Assembly: GCF_018271995.1 (NCBI RefSeq)
Contig: NZ_JAGUCO010000020.1
Coordinates: 40,775 to 104,774, forward strand
Length of the DNA: 64,000 bases
From: Carboxylicivirga linearis
GTDB taxonomy: Bacteria; Bacteroidota; Bacteroidia; Bacteroidales; Marinilabiliaceae
Direction of reading: 5' to 3'
In this document: piece after piece, positions 28,669 through 37,881 of the stretch
Layout: the number at the start of each line of letters is the position of its first letter
How positions within the stretch are numbered: the stretch's first letter is position 1
Program-made: the position numbers and the translations under genes
Notes under the pieces: model-generated
Told to the model about the DNA's origin: nothing
Databases searched by the model: none
What the model saw: only the letters and a program-made list of their open reading frames with translations

Positions 28669-28870
28669 TTTCTCTTCGAGTAAATTTAAAATTGGCATGG
28701 AATTTTAGGTGTTGAAAATCTGCATTTTAGGTATATTTCACAATTGGCTTAATCTGATATTTTTTCAATTTAATCTAAAGAATAAGGGTGTTTGTCAAAA
28801 GTTTAGTGACGTTCAGGTGTTTAACCGTAATAATTAACACTTTTAAAAAGTAAAATTTAAAACAAGTGTT

Positions 28871-29365
28871 ATGAAATATCTGATAATAACCCTAGTTGCC
28901 TCTATGATGACATTAGTGGTGTATTCGCAGGACTTTTCTTATGTGAAGGAAATTGAACTAAATGATATTAATCAGCTAAATTCAGCTGAAGAGGATGTGT
29001 TGGAATGTTGTTACTATTTAGTTGCAGCACGCTATAATAAAAACGATAATCAGCGAATAATAGCCACTGATTTTGTGAATAAATGGGCTAAAGGTAGATT
29101 TGGTGATGAGGCCATTTTAAATACGAAAGTAAAAGAAGTTACCGAGGAGCGGCAAGAATTAAATGATTTGTTTGTTACGTATTATACGCTCAGGTTTATC
29201 GAGAATGAAGGGGATATGGAAGAGGAAGAGTTGATGCAGGCAGCTTTTACCGGTGTGATATCTTTCTGTGAGAATCCTGTAAATAAAATTAAATTAACCA
29301 AGGAGCTAAAAGGTTTAAAGCAGGTAATTGAGGATGGTGCTTTGTCTGCTTATCTGCAAGAGTAG
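28871..29365 (+). CDS. Hypothetical secreted protein
   Basis: 164 residues with a signal peptide (MKYLIITLVASMMTLVVYSQ, cleavage near residue 20). The mature part is helical and acidic (ELNDINQLNSAEEDVLECCY, ENEGDMEEEELMQ) and carries an adjacent Cys pair. No known domain is recognised. It is convergent with recA and shares with it a terminator hairpin at 29386-29418. Confidence 0.68.
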   Translation: MKYLIITLVASMMTLVVYSQDFSYVKEIELNDINQLNSAEEDVLECCYYLVAARYNKNDNQRIIATDFVNKWAKGRFGDEAILNTKVKEVTEERQELNDLFVTYYTLRFIENEGDMEEEELMQAAFTGVISFCENPVNKIKLTKELKGLKQVIEDGALSAYLQE

Positions 29366-29385
29366 TTAAAAATATTTATTAAAAA

Positions 29386-29418
29386 AAAGCGGGAGTTCTA
29401 ATTAAGAATTCCCGCTTT
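29386..29418. terminator. Bidirectional terminator between secreted protein and recA
   Basis: Stem AAAGCGGGAGTTCT (29386-29399) with AGAATTCCCGCTTT (29405-29418), one G-T pair. There are A-runs on the left and T-rich sequence on the right, so it can serve both convergent genes. Confidence 0.85.
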
Positions 29419-29424
29419 CTTTTA

Positions 29425-30444
29425 TTATTTAGCACTAATGGCTGTCATTATTTTTTGTTCCAGTTCTTCTGCTAATTCAGGATTGTCTTTGATTACCTCC
29501 TTAACAGCTTCGCGTCCCTGTCCAAGTTTGGTTTCGCCATAACTAAACCACGATCCGCTTTTCTTAACAATTTCCAGTTCTACGCCTAAATCAAGTATCT
29601 CACCAATACGTGAAATACCTTCACCGTAGCGAATCTCAAATTCTGCCTTTTTAAACGGAGGAGCCACTTTGTTTTTAACAACTTTAACACGAGTTAAACT
29701 ACCCACAACGTTTTCGCCGTCTTTTATTTGGGTAACTCTTCTGATGTCAAGTCGAACAGAAGCGTAGAATTTAAGAGCATTACCACCTGTAGTTGTTTCA
29801 GGATTCCCAAACATAACTCCAATTTTCTCACGAAGCTGGTTGATGAAAATACACGTGGTATTTGTTTTGTTAATGGTTGAAGTAAGCTTACGTAATGCCT
29901 GAGACATTAATCTAGCTTGTAATCCCATTCTAGAATCACCCATATCACCTTCAATCTCAGCCTTAGGAGTAAGGGCAGCAACTGAGTCAATTACGATGAT
30001 GTCAATGGCTGAAGAGCGAATCAACTGGTCTGCAATTTCTAATGCTTGTTCGCCATTGTCGGGCTGAGAGATGAGTAGGCTTTCTAAATCAACGCCTAAT
30101 TTTTCTGCATAAAAACGATCGAAAGCATGCTCTGCATCAATAAAAGCAGCAATACCACCTTGTTTTTGTGCTTCAGCAATGGCATGAATAGCAAGCGTTG
30201 TTTTACCTGATGATTCAGGGCCATAGATTTCAATGATTCTACCGCGGGGTAAGCCGCCAACGCCAAGTGCCAGGTTAAGCGCAATAGAACCGGATGGGAT
30301 AACGGGTACATCTTCAATTGCTGCATCATCCATCTTCATGATGGTTCCTTTACCATAGGTTTTATCAATTTTATCCATGGTTAACTGAAGGGCCTTCAGT
30401 TTTTCCTGGTTCACTTTCTTATCTTTTTTCTCTTTTTCTGCCAT
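29425..30444 (-). CDS. recA: Recombinase A
   Basis: ATP-dependent strand-exchange protein of homologous recombination and SOS control. 339 residues, usual length. Walker [10 protein letters not shown], Walker [19 protein letters not shown], the L1/L2 loop motifs ([39 protein letters not shown]) and the C-terminal domain with the KAPP-like [12 protein letters not shown] are all present. The start [10 protein letters not shown] is lysine-rich. It lies 46 bases after the bcp stop on the same strand, so the two probably form an operon. Confidence 0.98.
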   Translation of the reverse strand: MAEKEKKDKKVNQEKLKALQLTMDKIDKTYGKGTIMKMDDAAIEDVPVIPSGSIALNLALGVGGLPRGRIIEIYGPESSGKTTLAIHAIAEAQKQGGIAAFIDAEHAFDRFYAEKLGVDLESLLISQPDNGEQALEIADQLIRSSAIDIIVIDSVAALTPKAEIEGDMGDSRMGLQARLMSQALRKLTSTINKTNTTCIFINQLREKIGVMFGNPETTTGGNALKFYASVRLDIRRVTQIKDGENVVGSLTRVKVVKNKVAPPFKKAEFEIRYGEGISRIGEILDLGVELEIVKKSGSWFSYGETKLGQGREAVKEVIKDNPELAEELEQKIMTAISAK

Positions 30445-30490
30445 TTCTATTTTGTTTATGCTGTTTCTTCAATTTGTCAAGGAAGGTATT

Positions 30491-30955
30491 TTATTTGTTT
30501 AGTTCACTCAATATCTGATTAGTGTGATCTTTGGTTTTTACCTTTTCAAATATTTTAATGATCGTACCTTCTTCGTCAATAATAAATGTTTTTCTTAAAA
30601 CTCCCATATATGTTTTGCCATACATCTTTTTTTCGCCCCATGCATTATACATTTCCAAAATTTCTTTTTCGGTATCTGCAATTAGGTTAAACCGTAGGCT
30701 GTGTTTGGCAATAAATTTTTGATGAGATGTAATGCTGTCCGGACTTACTCCAATTACCTCAAATCCTTGGTTGGTTAGTTCGTCGTAATTGTCGCTTAAA
30801 TTGCACGATTCAGCAGTACAACCAGGTGTATTGTCTTTGGGGTAAAAATATAAAATCACTTTTTTGCCTTTAAAATCATCCAGGCTAATTGTGTTATTGT
30901 CTTGATTTAGTCCTTTGAAAATTGGGGCTTTATCGCCCTCTTTAAGTGCTGACAT
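30491..30955 (-). CDS. bcp: Thiol peroxidase Bcp (peroxiredoxin)
   Basis: Thioredoxin-dependent peroxidase that detoxifies hydroperoxides. 154 residues with the AhpC/TSA fold. The peroxidatic Cys is in YPKDNTPGCTAESCNLSDNY, with the second Cys five residues on that forms the atypical 2-Cys disulfide of the Bcp group. FIIDEEGTI and the Arg of GVLRKTF complete the active site. It is upstream of recA on the same strand, an arrangement seen in other Bacteroidota, so oxidative defence and DNA repair may be co-transcribed. Confidence 0.94.
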   Translation of the reverse strand: MSALKEGDKAPIFKGLNQDNNTISLDDFKGKKVILYFYPKDNTPGCTAESCNLSDNYDELTNQGFEVIGVSPDSITSHQKFIAKHSLRFNLIADTEKEILEMYNAWGEKKMYGKTYMGVLRKTFIIDEEGTIIKIFEKVKTKDHTNQILSELNK

Positions 30956-31228
30956 AGCAATTGAAATTTTAATGGTTACAAATATATTTAATATAGAACG
31001 ATTATGGTTGACCTTGGTTCAAAAGTTATTAACATCCAATATCTCAGTATTGTATGATGCCTTTGTTTATCGTAATTTAATGTTGTTCGTAAAAAGAGTG
31101 TTCAGTTCAAGCTATTTGCATTAAGAATTATTTGTTGTTTGTAGTTATTCTGATAAGCGGGCGGCAAAATCATTTGGTTTGATTAATTTTGAAGCTGCCA
31201 ATACTAGAAAAATATGATTTTGAAACCT

Positions 31229-33694
31229 ATGAAAATTAAATACATTGTTTTGATCCTGACTGTACTTAGCTTTAATGTATTAAGTGCGCAGGAAACTTAT
31301 TCATCAAAACAGGCATATGAAATTTTTAAGAATGGTGATTATAAAGAAGCGCAAAAAGCATATGGTTATTTGTTAAGTAAATACGACCGTGAACCTAAAT
31401 ACAATTATTATTTTGGTATATGTTTATTGCAAAATAACGAGCAAATATCAGAAGCTGTTAAACGATTGAAGTTTGCAGCTATTAAAGGCGTTAGTCGCGA
31501 TGCTTATTATTATTTAGGAAGAGCTAATCAGTTAAATTATCATTTTGAAGAAGCCATAAAGCATTATAAGCGCTTTTTAAAATATGCCTCTGCTTCTGAC
31601 ATAAGAAACGATAATGCAGAGAGTTATATTCAGGAGTGTGAGGTTGGATTACAGCTTTCTGCAAAGGTGTATAACTTAAATGTTCTTTCTCGGGATACTG
31701 TAGCGAAGAAGGATTTTATCAATTATTATCACCCGGTAAAAGATGTTGGGCAGATAATGCATAATGACGATTTTTTTGAATCGGGTGTGGATCCTGAAGG
31801 AGTACTTTATCTTACCGAAAGAGGCGATCAGGTATATTTTGCTTTGTTGAATGAGGAAGGGAACAGGGATGTTTATAAAATGGAGAAGCTGCTGGATGGC
31901 TGGAGCGATAGCAAAGTGCTTAATGAGATTAATTCGGAGTGGGATGATATGTACCCATATTTATTGATTGATGGTCAAACTTTATTCTTTTCCTCAAACC
32001 GTGAGGGTGGATTAGGTGGTTTTGATATTTATAAATCTACTTTCGATTCAGAAACGAAAACTTTTACATCACCTGTGAACGTGGGTATTCCTTTTAATTC
32101 ACCAAAGGATGATTTTCTTTTTGTAACCGATGAATTTAATGATAAAGGTTGGTTTGCTTCCAATCGCGAAACCAGCGACAGCCTTGTGATGGTATATGGG
32201 TTTGAATGGAATAACAGGGTAGTGAAGAACCTGGTTACCGATATGAATGTGGTGCCGGAAGTGGCAGCTTTGTCATTATCGCAAACATCTTCAGTGGGAG
32301 GAAATTCCGGAGTTAGAAATAATGTGTCTACCCACAAGCAAAGTGACGAAGAGTTTAGGTTTATTGTCGCCGATACTTTGGTTTATACTCAAAAGGAGCA
32401 TTTTAATAGCGATGAAGCATTGGCTTACTTTACTCAAAGTCAGAAATTAATCCAACAGAAAGATAGTCTTTCTGATTTGATGAGAGTGAAGCGTCAGGTG
32501 TATGCTCGAACTAATTCAGATTCAGAAAGAAATGAATTGGTGAATGATATTTTACTATTGGAAAAGCAAGTCTATGGTTTAGATAGTAAAATTGAACAAA
32601 GTCAGAATAATGCCAGGTATTCCGAGTTAAACAAGATTAAAGAACTGATTAAACAAGGAAGATATTTAGCTCCCAGTCAGGTTAAGAGAGAGAATAAATC
32701 AGAGGCTCAGTTGAAAGAAATTCTTATTCCATCAGAATATACTTATTACACAGATGAAGAATTTCAAAGGCATTTAAATGACTTGGATGAGATGTATGAG
32801 AAGTTATTTTCTCAGGATGAAATAGCAAGGTTAAAAAAGGCTGACTCTTTATTTGTATGGGGAAATATACTAAACCTTGAGGCATCTAAGCTTTTGGAAG
32901 AAGCCGATGATCAACCAACAGTGAAGGTTCCGGTGGTTTCAACTCCCTTTAAAAAACAAGAAGAGCAAGAGGAAGAAATATCACCCATACAGGAAATGAT
33001 TGACAAATCGAGGGAATTAAAAGATATTGCATTAGAGTTATATCATCAGTCGCTCGATCAGAAGTATCAAATATATGGAGCTAAAATAAACGGGGTTGTT
33101 AAATCAAATCCAACTTTAGATTATACTTATATTGAGCAACCACAGATGGATGCCAATACATATTTTAAAAATGCGAAGGAAATGCTGAATCCTGCTTTTG
33201 GGTATGATGTAGAGACCTTTGAAAAATCCGGTTCTTTAAAAAGAGCAGGAGTACAAGAGCAAGAGAAAGCATTGTTTGCATTTCTTGATAAAAACGGTGG
33301 TGGAGCTGCTGCGGATGTTTTGAAAGATAAAACGGAAGTTGCTGGAACGACTCAAAAAACCTACCAGGAATTACAAGGTTTGCAAGATGATGAGCAGGAA
33401 GTGAAACCTGCAGATGTAGTGCAGGCTGCCTTTAAAAAAGAATATGAATATAGGATTCAAATAGGTGTTTTCCGAAATGAACCGAATGCAGATGCATTGA
33501 GTAAGTTGCCTGAAATAACAAAGACTGAACTACCATCGCGGAACCTAACAAAATATTTTGCCGGCAGGTATTCGAGTTATGCTGAAGCAACAAAAAGTCT
33601 GGATAAAATAAAGTCAGCAGGATTTAGTGGAGCTTTTGTTGTAGTGTTTAAAGATGGTAAGCAAATTAATCTTACTGATGAATTAAAAAAGTAG
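31229..33694 (+). CDS. TPR / PD40 / SPOR-domain envelope protein
   Basis: About 821 residues from MKIKYIVLIL; the ATG five codons earlier (31214) is an alternative. Signal peptide ending NVLSAQ. TPR-like repeats (about 25-140), a PD40-type beta-propeller piece with SSNREGGLGGFDIYKSTFDS and FASNRETSDS, a long coiled Gln/Lys/Glu region (about 390-740), and a C-terminal SPOR-like domain (YRIQIGVFRNEPNADALSKL ... YFAGRYSSYAEATKSLDKIK). This order resembles PorE/OmpA-type cell-surface proteins of Bacteroidota but without the OmpA peptidoglycan domain; a SPOR domain in its place would bind denuded glycan strands. Role probably envelope anchoring, perhaps linked to type IX secretion. Confidence 0.8.
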   Translation: MKIKYIVLILTVLSFNVLSAQETYSSKQAYEIFKNGDYKEAQKAYGYLLSKYDREPKYNYYFGICLLQNNEQISEAVKRLKFAAIKGVSRDAYYYLGRANQLNYHFEEAIKHYKRFLKYASASDIRNDNAESYIQECEVGLQLSAKVYNLNVLSRDTVAKKDFINYYHPVKDVGQIMHNDDFFESGVDPEGVLYLTERGDQVYFALLNEEGNRDVYKMEKLLDGWSDSKVLNEINSEWDDMYPYLLIDGQTLFFSSNREGGLGGFDIYKSTFDSETKTFTSPVNVGIPFNSPKDDFLFVTDEFNDKGWFASNRETSDSLVMVYGFEWNNRVVKNLVTDMNVVPEVAALSLSQTSSVGGNSGVRNNVSTHKQSDEEFRFIVADTLVYTQKEHFNSDEALAYFTQSQKLIQQKDSLSDLMRVKRQVYARTNSDSERNELVNDILLLEKQVYGLDSKIEQSQNNARYSELNKIKELIKQGRYLAPSQVKRENKSEAQLKEILIPSEYTYYTDEEFQRHLNDLDEMYEKLFSQDEIARLKKADSLFVWGNILNLEASKLLEEADDQPTVKVPVVSTPFKKQEEQEEEISPIQEMIDKSRELKDIALELYHQSLDQKYQIYGAKINGVVKSNPTLDYTYIEQPQMDANTYFKNAKEMLNPAFGYDVETFEKSGSLKRAGVQEQEKALFAFLDKNGGGAAADVLKDKTEVAGTTQKTYQELQGLQDDEQEVKPADVVQAAFKKEYEYRIQIGVFRNEPNADALSKLPEITKTELPSRNLTKYFAGRYSSYAEATKSLDKIKSAGFSGAFVVVFKDGKQINLTDELKK

Positions 33695-33745
33695 GAATTA
33701 GTTTTTCACAAAAAAAACTGTTTAATTTAAAGAAACAATTGACCT

Positions 33746-34021
33746 ATGGTTTCATTTGGAAAAAGAAGCAAACTTCCGGAAAAAGGTGGAAGCGATAATG
33801 AAAAACATGTTCTTATTCTACATAATGATGATATAAATACTTTTGATCATGTTATAGATGTATTGTGTGAGGTGTGTGAGCATGACGCAATTCAGGCTGA
33901 ACAATGTGCATTAATTACTCATTATAAGGGATCATGCGATATCATGATCGGTTCTGTTGATATGCTTATGTCAATACAGGAACAGATGGTTCAGGAACAA
34001 CTTTTAGTTACCATTGATTAA
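33746..34021 (+). CDS. clpS: ClpS adaptor protein
   Basis: 91 residues. Adaptor that delivers N-degron substrates to the ClpAP/ClpCP protease. The core motif LHNDDINTFDHVIDVLCEVC contains the conserved Asn-Asp-Asp that contacts the substrate amino group, and Ala-Glu-Gln-Cys-Ala is the second family motif. The N-terminal extension (SFGKRSKLPEKGG) is disordered, as expected. It starts a probable operon with nfeD (6 bases on) and floA (6 bases on). Confidence 0.9.
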   Translation: MVSFGKRSKLPEKGGSDNEKHVLILHNDDINTFDHVIDVLCEVCEHDAIQAEQCALITHYKGSCDIMIGSVDMLMSIQEQMVQEQLLVTID

Positions 34022-34027
34022 GTTACT

Positions 34028-34495
34028 ATGTCATTAACTGTAATAATTTTAATAATTCTGTTGGGATTATTTCTGCTGATTCTCGAGTTTTTTGTCTTTC
34101 CCGGAGTAACAGTAGCCGGTATAGGTGGTTTTTTATTTGCAGCCGGAGGTATTTATCTGGTTTATGCTAAATATGGAGCTTCCCATGGTAATATTGCTTT
34201 GGTTACTACTTTAATTGTTTCAATAGTTATATTGGTAATGGCATTCAGGTCAAAAACATGGAACCGATTAATGCTTAATTCAAATATTGAAGGTAAGGTA
34301 GAAACTGTTGAGGAGGAAAATATAAAAGTAGGTGATGAAGGTGTTACTATTACCAGACTCAACCCAATTGGAAAAGTAAGTGTTAATTCACAAATTATCG
34401 AAGGTCGTTGTCCCGGGCATTTTGTGGATGAAAATACGTCAATTATAGTTCAGAAAATTTATAAAACATACGTAATTGTAAAACCTAAAAATTAA
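34028..34495 (+). CDS. NfeD-family membrane protein
   Basis: 155 residues: two or three N-terminal helices (about 4-75, including VFPGVTVAGIGGFLFAAGGI) followed by a small OB-fold domain (GDEGVTITRLNPIGKVSVNS) ending KTYVIVKPKN. This is the short NfeD form without the N-terminal serine-protease part. NfeD proteins act with flotillin-like proteins in membrane microdomains, and floA follows six bases later, so the pair fits that known partnership. Confidence 0.9.
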   Translation: MSLTVIILIILLGLFLLILEFFVFPGVTVAGIGGFLFAAGGIYLVYAKYGASHGNIALVTTLIVSIVILVMAFRSKTWNRLMLNSNIEGKVETVEEENIKVGDEGVTITRLNPIGKVSVNSQIIEGRCPGHFVDENTSIIVQKIYKTYVIVKPKN

Positions 34496-34501
34496 ACTTA
34501 C

Positions 34502-35488
34502 ATGGAAGGTTTCGCTCCTATATTATTGATTGCGGCAGTAGTTGTCGTTGTCTTTTTGTTCTTGTATTATGTGCCAATACTACTTTGGTTTTCTGCATTA
34601 GTGTCAGGTGTTAGAATTTCGCTTATTCAGCTTGTTCTAATGCGTATTCGTAAAGTGCCTCCGGGTGTTATTGTGCGTGCGTTAATTGAGGCTTCAAAAG
34701 CTGGATTGAGAGAAGTTAAACGTGATGAACTAGAAGCACATTATTTGGCCGGTGGTCATATTGAGAATGTTGTTCATGCCTTGGTTTCTGCAGCAAAAGC
34801 TAATATTGACTTGAATTTCCAAATGGCAACAGCCATTGACTTAGCAGGTCGTGATGTATTTGAAGCAGTTCAAATGTCAGTAAATCCTAAAGTAATTGAT
34901 ACGCCTCCGGTAGCTGCCGTTGCTAAAGACGGTATTCAGTTAATTGCAAAGGCCCGTGTAACTGTTCGTGCCAGTATTAAGCAATTAGTTGGGGGTGCTG
35001 GTGAAGAAACAGTGCTTGCCCGTGTTGGAGAAGGTATTGTATCATCTATTGGTTCTTCTATCTCTCATAAAGCAGTGTTGGAAAATCCTGATTCTATATC
35101 AAAAGTAGTATTGGAAAAAGGTCTGGATGCAGGTACTGCATTTGAGATTCTTTCCATTGATATTGCAGATATTGATATAGGTAAAAACATTGGAGCCGGA
35201 TTACAGATTGATCAGGCTGAAGCTGATAAAAATATTGCACAGGCCAAAGCTGAAGAGCGCAGAGCCATGGCAGTAGCTCTTGAGCAGGAAATGAAGGCGA
35301 AAGCTCAGGAAGCACGGGCTAAAGTAATCGAAGCAGAAGCCGACGTGCCTAAGGCATTGGCTGAGGCTTTCCGTAGCGGAAATCTAGGTGTGATGGATTA
35401 TTTAAAGTATAAAAATATTGAGGCTGACACGGCCATGCGCGATTCAATTGCCAAGCCGGGAAGTAAACCTCCTAAAAAAGATAATTAA
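34502..35488 (+). CDS. floA: Flotillin-like protein FloA
   Basis: Scaffold of bacterial lipid-raft-like membrane domains (UPF0365 family). 328 residues: an N-terminal membrane hairpin ([19 protein letters not shown]), then an SPFH-type domain ([60 protein letters not shown]) and a coiled-coil segment rich in AEA(E/R) (about 230-290). Length and motifs match the family throughout. It is the last gene of the clpS-nfeD-floA run and is closed by a hairpin terminator. Confidence 0.95.
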   Translation: MEGFAPILLIAAVVVVVFLFLYYVPILLWFSALVSGVRISLIQLVLMRIRKVPPGVIVRALIEASKAGLREVKRDELEAHYLAGGHIENVVHALVSAAKANIDLNFQMATAIDLAGRDVFEAVQMSVNPKVIDTPPVAAVAKDGIQLIAKARVTVRASIKQLVGGAGEETVLARVGEGIVSSIGSSISHKAVLENPDSISKVVLEKGLDAGTAFEILSIDIADIDIGKNIGAGLQIDQAEADKNIAQAKAEERRAMAVALEQEMKAKAQEARAKVIEAEADVPKALAEAFRSGNLGVMDYLKYKNIEADTAMRDSIAKPGSKPPKKDN

Positions 35489-35494
35489 TTTTTC

Positions 35495-35520
35495 AAAGCT
35501 CCTTCGGGAGCTTTTTTTTT
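35495..35520 (+). terminator. Rho-independent terminator of floA
   Basis: Hairpin AAAGCTCC-TTCG-GGAGCTTT followed by a run of T, seven bases after the floA stop. The UUCG tetraloop makes it very stable. Confidence 0.92.
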
Positions 35521-35705
35521 GACCTTTAAATAGTTAATTCCTGACGAAAAAGGAGAGAGGTGAAAAAGCTCTGAAAATTTTTAAAAAGTTTTTGGAGATA
35601 TGATTCTATTTACTACTTTTGCAAACGCAATCGCAAACGGGGTGTACGATAGAGGAGCTTGGAACGGTTGTTACTCTTAAAAAGTAAGGGTAAAATTAAA
35701 ATCTT

Positions 35706-35792
35706 GGAGAGTTGGGTGAGTGGCTGAAACCACCAGTTTGCTAAACTGACGTACGGGCAACCGTACCGGGGGTTCGAATCCCCCACTCTCCG
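35706..35792 (+). tRNA. tRNA-Ser(GCT)
   Basis: 87-nt cloverleaf. The acceptor stem GGAGAGT pairs with ACTCTCC, discriminator G. The anticodon loop in CCAGTTTGCTAAACTG shows anticodon GCT, read as serine. A long variable arm (GTACGGGCAACCGTAC) confirms class II serine tRNA, and GGTTCGAATCC is the T loop. A TACTTTTG box (35624-35631) upstream may be the -7 element of the tRNA cluster promoter. CCA is not encoded. Confidence 0.97.
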
Positions 35793-35806
35793 CTCAAATT
35801 TTGTTT

Positions 35807-35881
35807 CGGGGTGTAGCGCAGTCCGGTTAGCGCACCTGGTTTGGGACCAGGGGGTCCCAGGTTCGAATCCTGGTACCCCGA
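35807..35881 (+). tRNA. tRNA-Pro(TGG), copy 1
   Basis: 75-nt cloverleaf. Acceptor CGGGGTG pairs with TACCCCG (one G-T pair), the anticodon loop CCTGG-TTTGGGA-CCAGG gives anticodon TGG, and GGTTCGAATCC is the T loop. It is 14 bases after tRNA-Ser and probably co-transcribed. Its sequence is identical to copy 2. Confidence 0.97.
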
Positions 35882-35936
35882 CAACTTAGAAGAGCTTTGT
35901 AATGATAAAGCTCTTAATTTTTTAGAATTGATTTTT

Positions 35937-36011
35937 CGGGGTGTAGCGCAGTCCGGTTAGCGCACCTGGTTTGGGACCAGGGGGTCCCAGGTTCGAATCC
36001 TGGTACCCCGA
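35937..36011 (+). tRNA. tRNA-Pro(TGG), copy 2, integration target
   Basis: Identical in sequence to copy 1. Its last 14 bases (TCCTGGTACCCCGA) and the 40 bases after it recur exactly at 58306-58359, showing that the downstream element integrated at this tRNA and restored an intact gene. CCA is not encoded. Confidence 0.97.
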
Positions 36012-36074
36012 CGATAAAAAAATCAAAACAAGTCAAAAGCTCATAAACCATTGTGTTTGTGAGCTTTTTTGTTT
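35998..36074 (+). other. Attachment site at the tRNA end (attL)
   Basis: 54 bases identical to 58306-58359, starting 14 bases before the tRNA-Pro end. After one T/C difference, 17 more bases match (GTGTTTGTGAGCTTTTT). The crossover lies somewhere in this shared stretch. Confidence 0.9.
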
Positions 36075-36075
36075 T
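36035..36075 (+). terminator. Terminator of the tRNA cluster
   Basis: Stem AAAAGCTCATAAAC with GTTTGTGAGCTTTT (one G-T pair) followed by a T-rich run. It sits within the attachment repeat, so a copy is also present at 58343-58377. Confidence 0.85.
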
Positions 36076-36125
36076 TTATTATCCTGTTTAGTAGCAAAGT
36101 AAACCACATTTAATGAGACCTATTC

Positions 36126-36274
36126 GGTGACCTCATTTTCTTATTATCTTTATATGTTGATATATGATAACGATCAGATTCATAGTGTTTAATTTGGTGT
36201 GTTTTGATCGATTTTAACATTTGTTAAGTGACCTTACTAGGTGACCTCTGTTTCTATTTAACCGGTAGGTCACC
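36126..36274. promoter_or_regulatory. Cluster of GGTGACCTC motifs, possible integrase arm sites
   Basis: GGTGACCTC occurs at 36126-36134 and 36240-36248, the shorter GTGACCT at 36228-36234, and the inverted AGGTCACC at 36267-36274. All lie between attL and the integrase gene, and two more copies lie near the other end of the element. Repeated short motifs flanking the core are the usual layout of arm-type binding sites for tyrosine integrases. They could also bind an excisionase or a repressor of the integrase. Confidence 0.55.
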
Positions 36275-36398
36275 ATATCTTTGTAAGATATTGAATGATA
36301 GTCTTAATGGATTGATTCAATAATTATTTTTGATCATTTTTATTGACTTTCTAATACTTATGTTAATAATCAAAATGAATCATTTAAAATCAAATATT

Positions 36399-37643
36399 AT
36401 GGGAAATAAGGTTAATACACTGGGAGTAGGGTTCTTGCTAAAACAGAGTAAAGGTAGAAACGGTCAAGCACCTTTGTATTTGAGGATAACTGTTAATGGA
36501 AAAAGGGCTGAAATTTCTTTAAAGACTTTTGTTGATATTAATAAATGGGATTTTAATAAAGGATTGTATGCTGGATATACCAGGGAAACTCAAAGGCTAA
36601 ATACTCAACTGGAACAAATAAAAGGACATGTAGTAGATTGCTATCACCAACTTCAGGCCAGAAGAGAAATAATAACAATTGATACAGTTAAAAATCTCTA
36701 TTTAGGTATAGAAAAGTCAGATTTTACTTTAGTGAAGCTTTTTGAATATCATAATACAGAGATGAAGGATATTCTTAGGTGGGGGACATTAAAAAACTAT
36801 TTTACAACAGAGAAATATATTAAACGCTATTTAATCAAGAAGCATTTTATCAGAGATATTCCGTTATCTCAACTCAAATATGGTTTCCTCACTGGTTTTG
36901 AGAAGTTCATGAAAGAGTCGGAGCCTATCAATCCGGATAATCCTTGCAATCATAACACCGTTATGAAGCATATTGAGAGACTGAAAAAAGTAATTAATCT
37001 GGCTGTGCGAAATGAGTGGCTGGAAAAAGATCCTTTTGTGAAATTTAAGCCTAAATATATACGAAAAGAAATTGCCTATTTGGATGAAGATGAATTGGCA
37101 AGGATTCAATTTAAACATTTTTCCATCTCGAGGCTTGATTATGTCAGGGATTTGTTCATTTTTAGTTGTTATACAGGGTTATCTTATTCCGATGTGTGTG
37201 CATTGACAAGTGAAAATATACAGTTTGGGATTGATGGTAATAAATGGATAATTACGTATAGGATCAAAACGAATCAGCAGGTTAAAGTACCCATCTTACC
37301 TCAGGCAGAAGAAATAATTAATAAATATCAAGATAATCCCAGAGTTGAAATGTCAGGGAAACTTCTTCCGATATTCACAAACCAGAAAATGAATTCATAT
37401 CTAAAGGAGATTGCCGATTTATGTGATATCCAAAAGTATTTAACTTTTCATGTTGCCAGACATACGTTTGCAACTACGGTTACATTGAAAAATGGAGTAC
37501 CTATAGAATCTGTATCTAAGTTATTGGGGCATCGAAGTATTGCAACAACTCAGATTTATGCTAAAGTTATTGATACAAAGTTAAGTCATGATATGCAACG
37601 ATTACGTGATGTTTTACCAATTAAGGATAGAAGTGTGAGGTAG
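36399..37643 (+). CDS. Tyrosine recombinase (integrase) of the element
   Basis: About 414 residues from the ATG giving MGNKVNTLGVGFLL; earlier in-frame ATGs add a hydrophobic stretch absent from relatives. N-terminal arm-binding domain (GQAPLYLRITVNGKRAEISL), core-binding SAM-like domain, and catalytic domain with K in RIKTNQQVKVPIL, HVARHTFAT (His-x-x-Arg), LLGHRSIATTQIYAKV (His and the Tyr nucleophile). The position of the first catalytic Arg is Ser (TGLSYSDV), as reported for the Bacteroides CTnDOT integrase IntDOT. It should carry out integration into and excision from tRNA-Pro. Confidence 0.93.
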   Translation: MGNKVNTLGVGFLLKQSKGRNGQAPLYLRITVNGKRAEISLKTFVDINKWDFNKGLYAGYTRETQRLNTQLEQIKGHVVDCYHQLQARREIITIDTVKNLYLGIEKSDFTLVKLFEYHNTEMKDILRWGTLKNYFTTEKYIKRYLIKKHFIRDIPLSQLKYGFLTGFEKFMKESEPINPDNPCNHNTVMKHIERLKKVINLAVRNEWLEKDPFVKFKPKYIRKEIAYLDEDELARIQFKHFSISRLDYVRDLFIFSCYTGLSYSDVCALTSENIQFGIDGNKWIITYRIKTNQQVKVPILPQAEEIINKYQDNPRVEMSGKLLPIFTNQKMNSYLKEIADLCDIQKYLTFHVARHTFATTVTLKNGVPIESVSKLLGHRSIATTQIYAKVIDTKLSHDMQRLRDVLPIKDRSVR

Positions 37644-37780
37644 GGCTTTGCTTTTTTGCCAATAGTCAGAGCTCCCTCCCAAAAGATAATTAATATGGTT
37701 CCAATTGAATTTTTTATTCACTTTAATATTTCTGCCGTATAGTGTATCGCCCCTCCGAAAAATTGCTACAATGTCACTTC

Positions 37781-37840
37781 CTGTTTTATTGCAAGAGCGA
37801 CATCAATAGATGGAGTTTATGTACTCTTGCAATAAAACAG
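37781..37840. repeat. 17-bp perfect inverted repeat
   Basis: CTGTTTTATTGCAAGAG (37781-37797) and CTCTTGCAATAAAACAG (37824-37840), with a 26-base loop. It lies between the integrase stop and the IS element, in sequence with no gene. There is no T-run, so it is not a simple terminator. It could be a structured RNA, a protein-binding site or part of a former transfer origin. Confidence 0.7.
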
Positions 37841-37881
37841 AAAGAGATATTAATTTTTGAAGAAGGAGTGAGAAACGATCG

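Noticed and set aside
35807..36011. The two identical tRNA-Pro genes as the att pair
   Set aside because: The sequence after the first copy does not match attR, whereas that after the second matches for 40 more bases.
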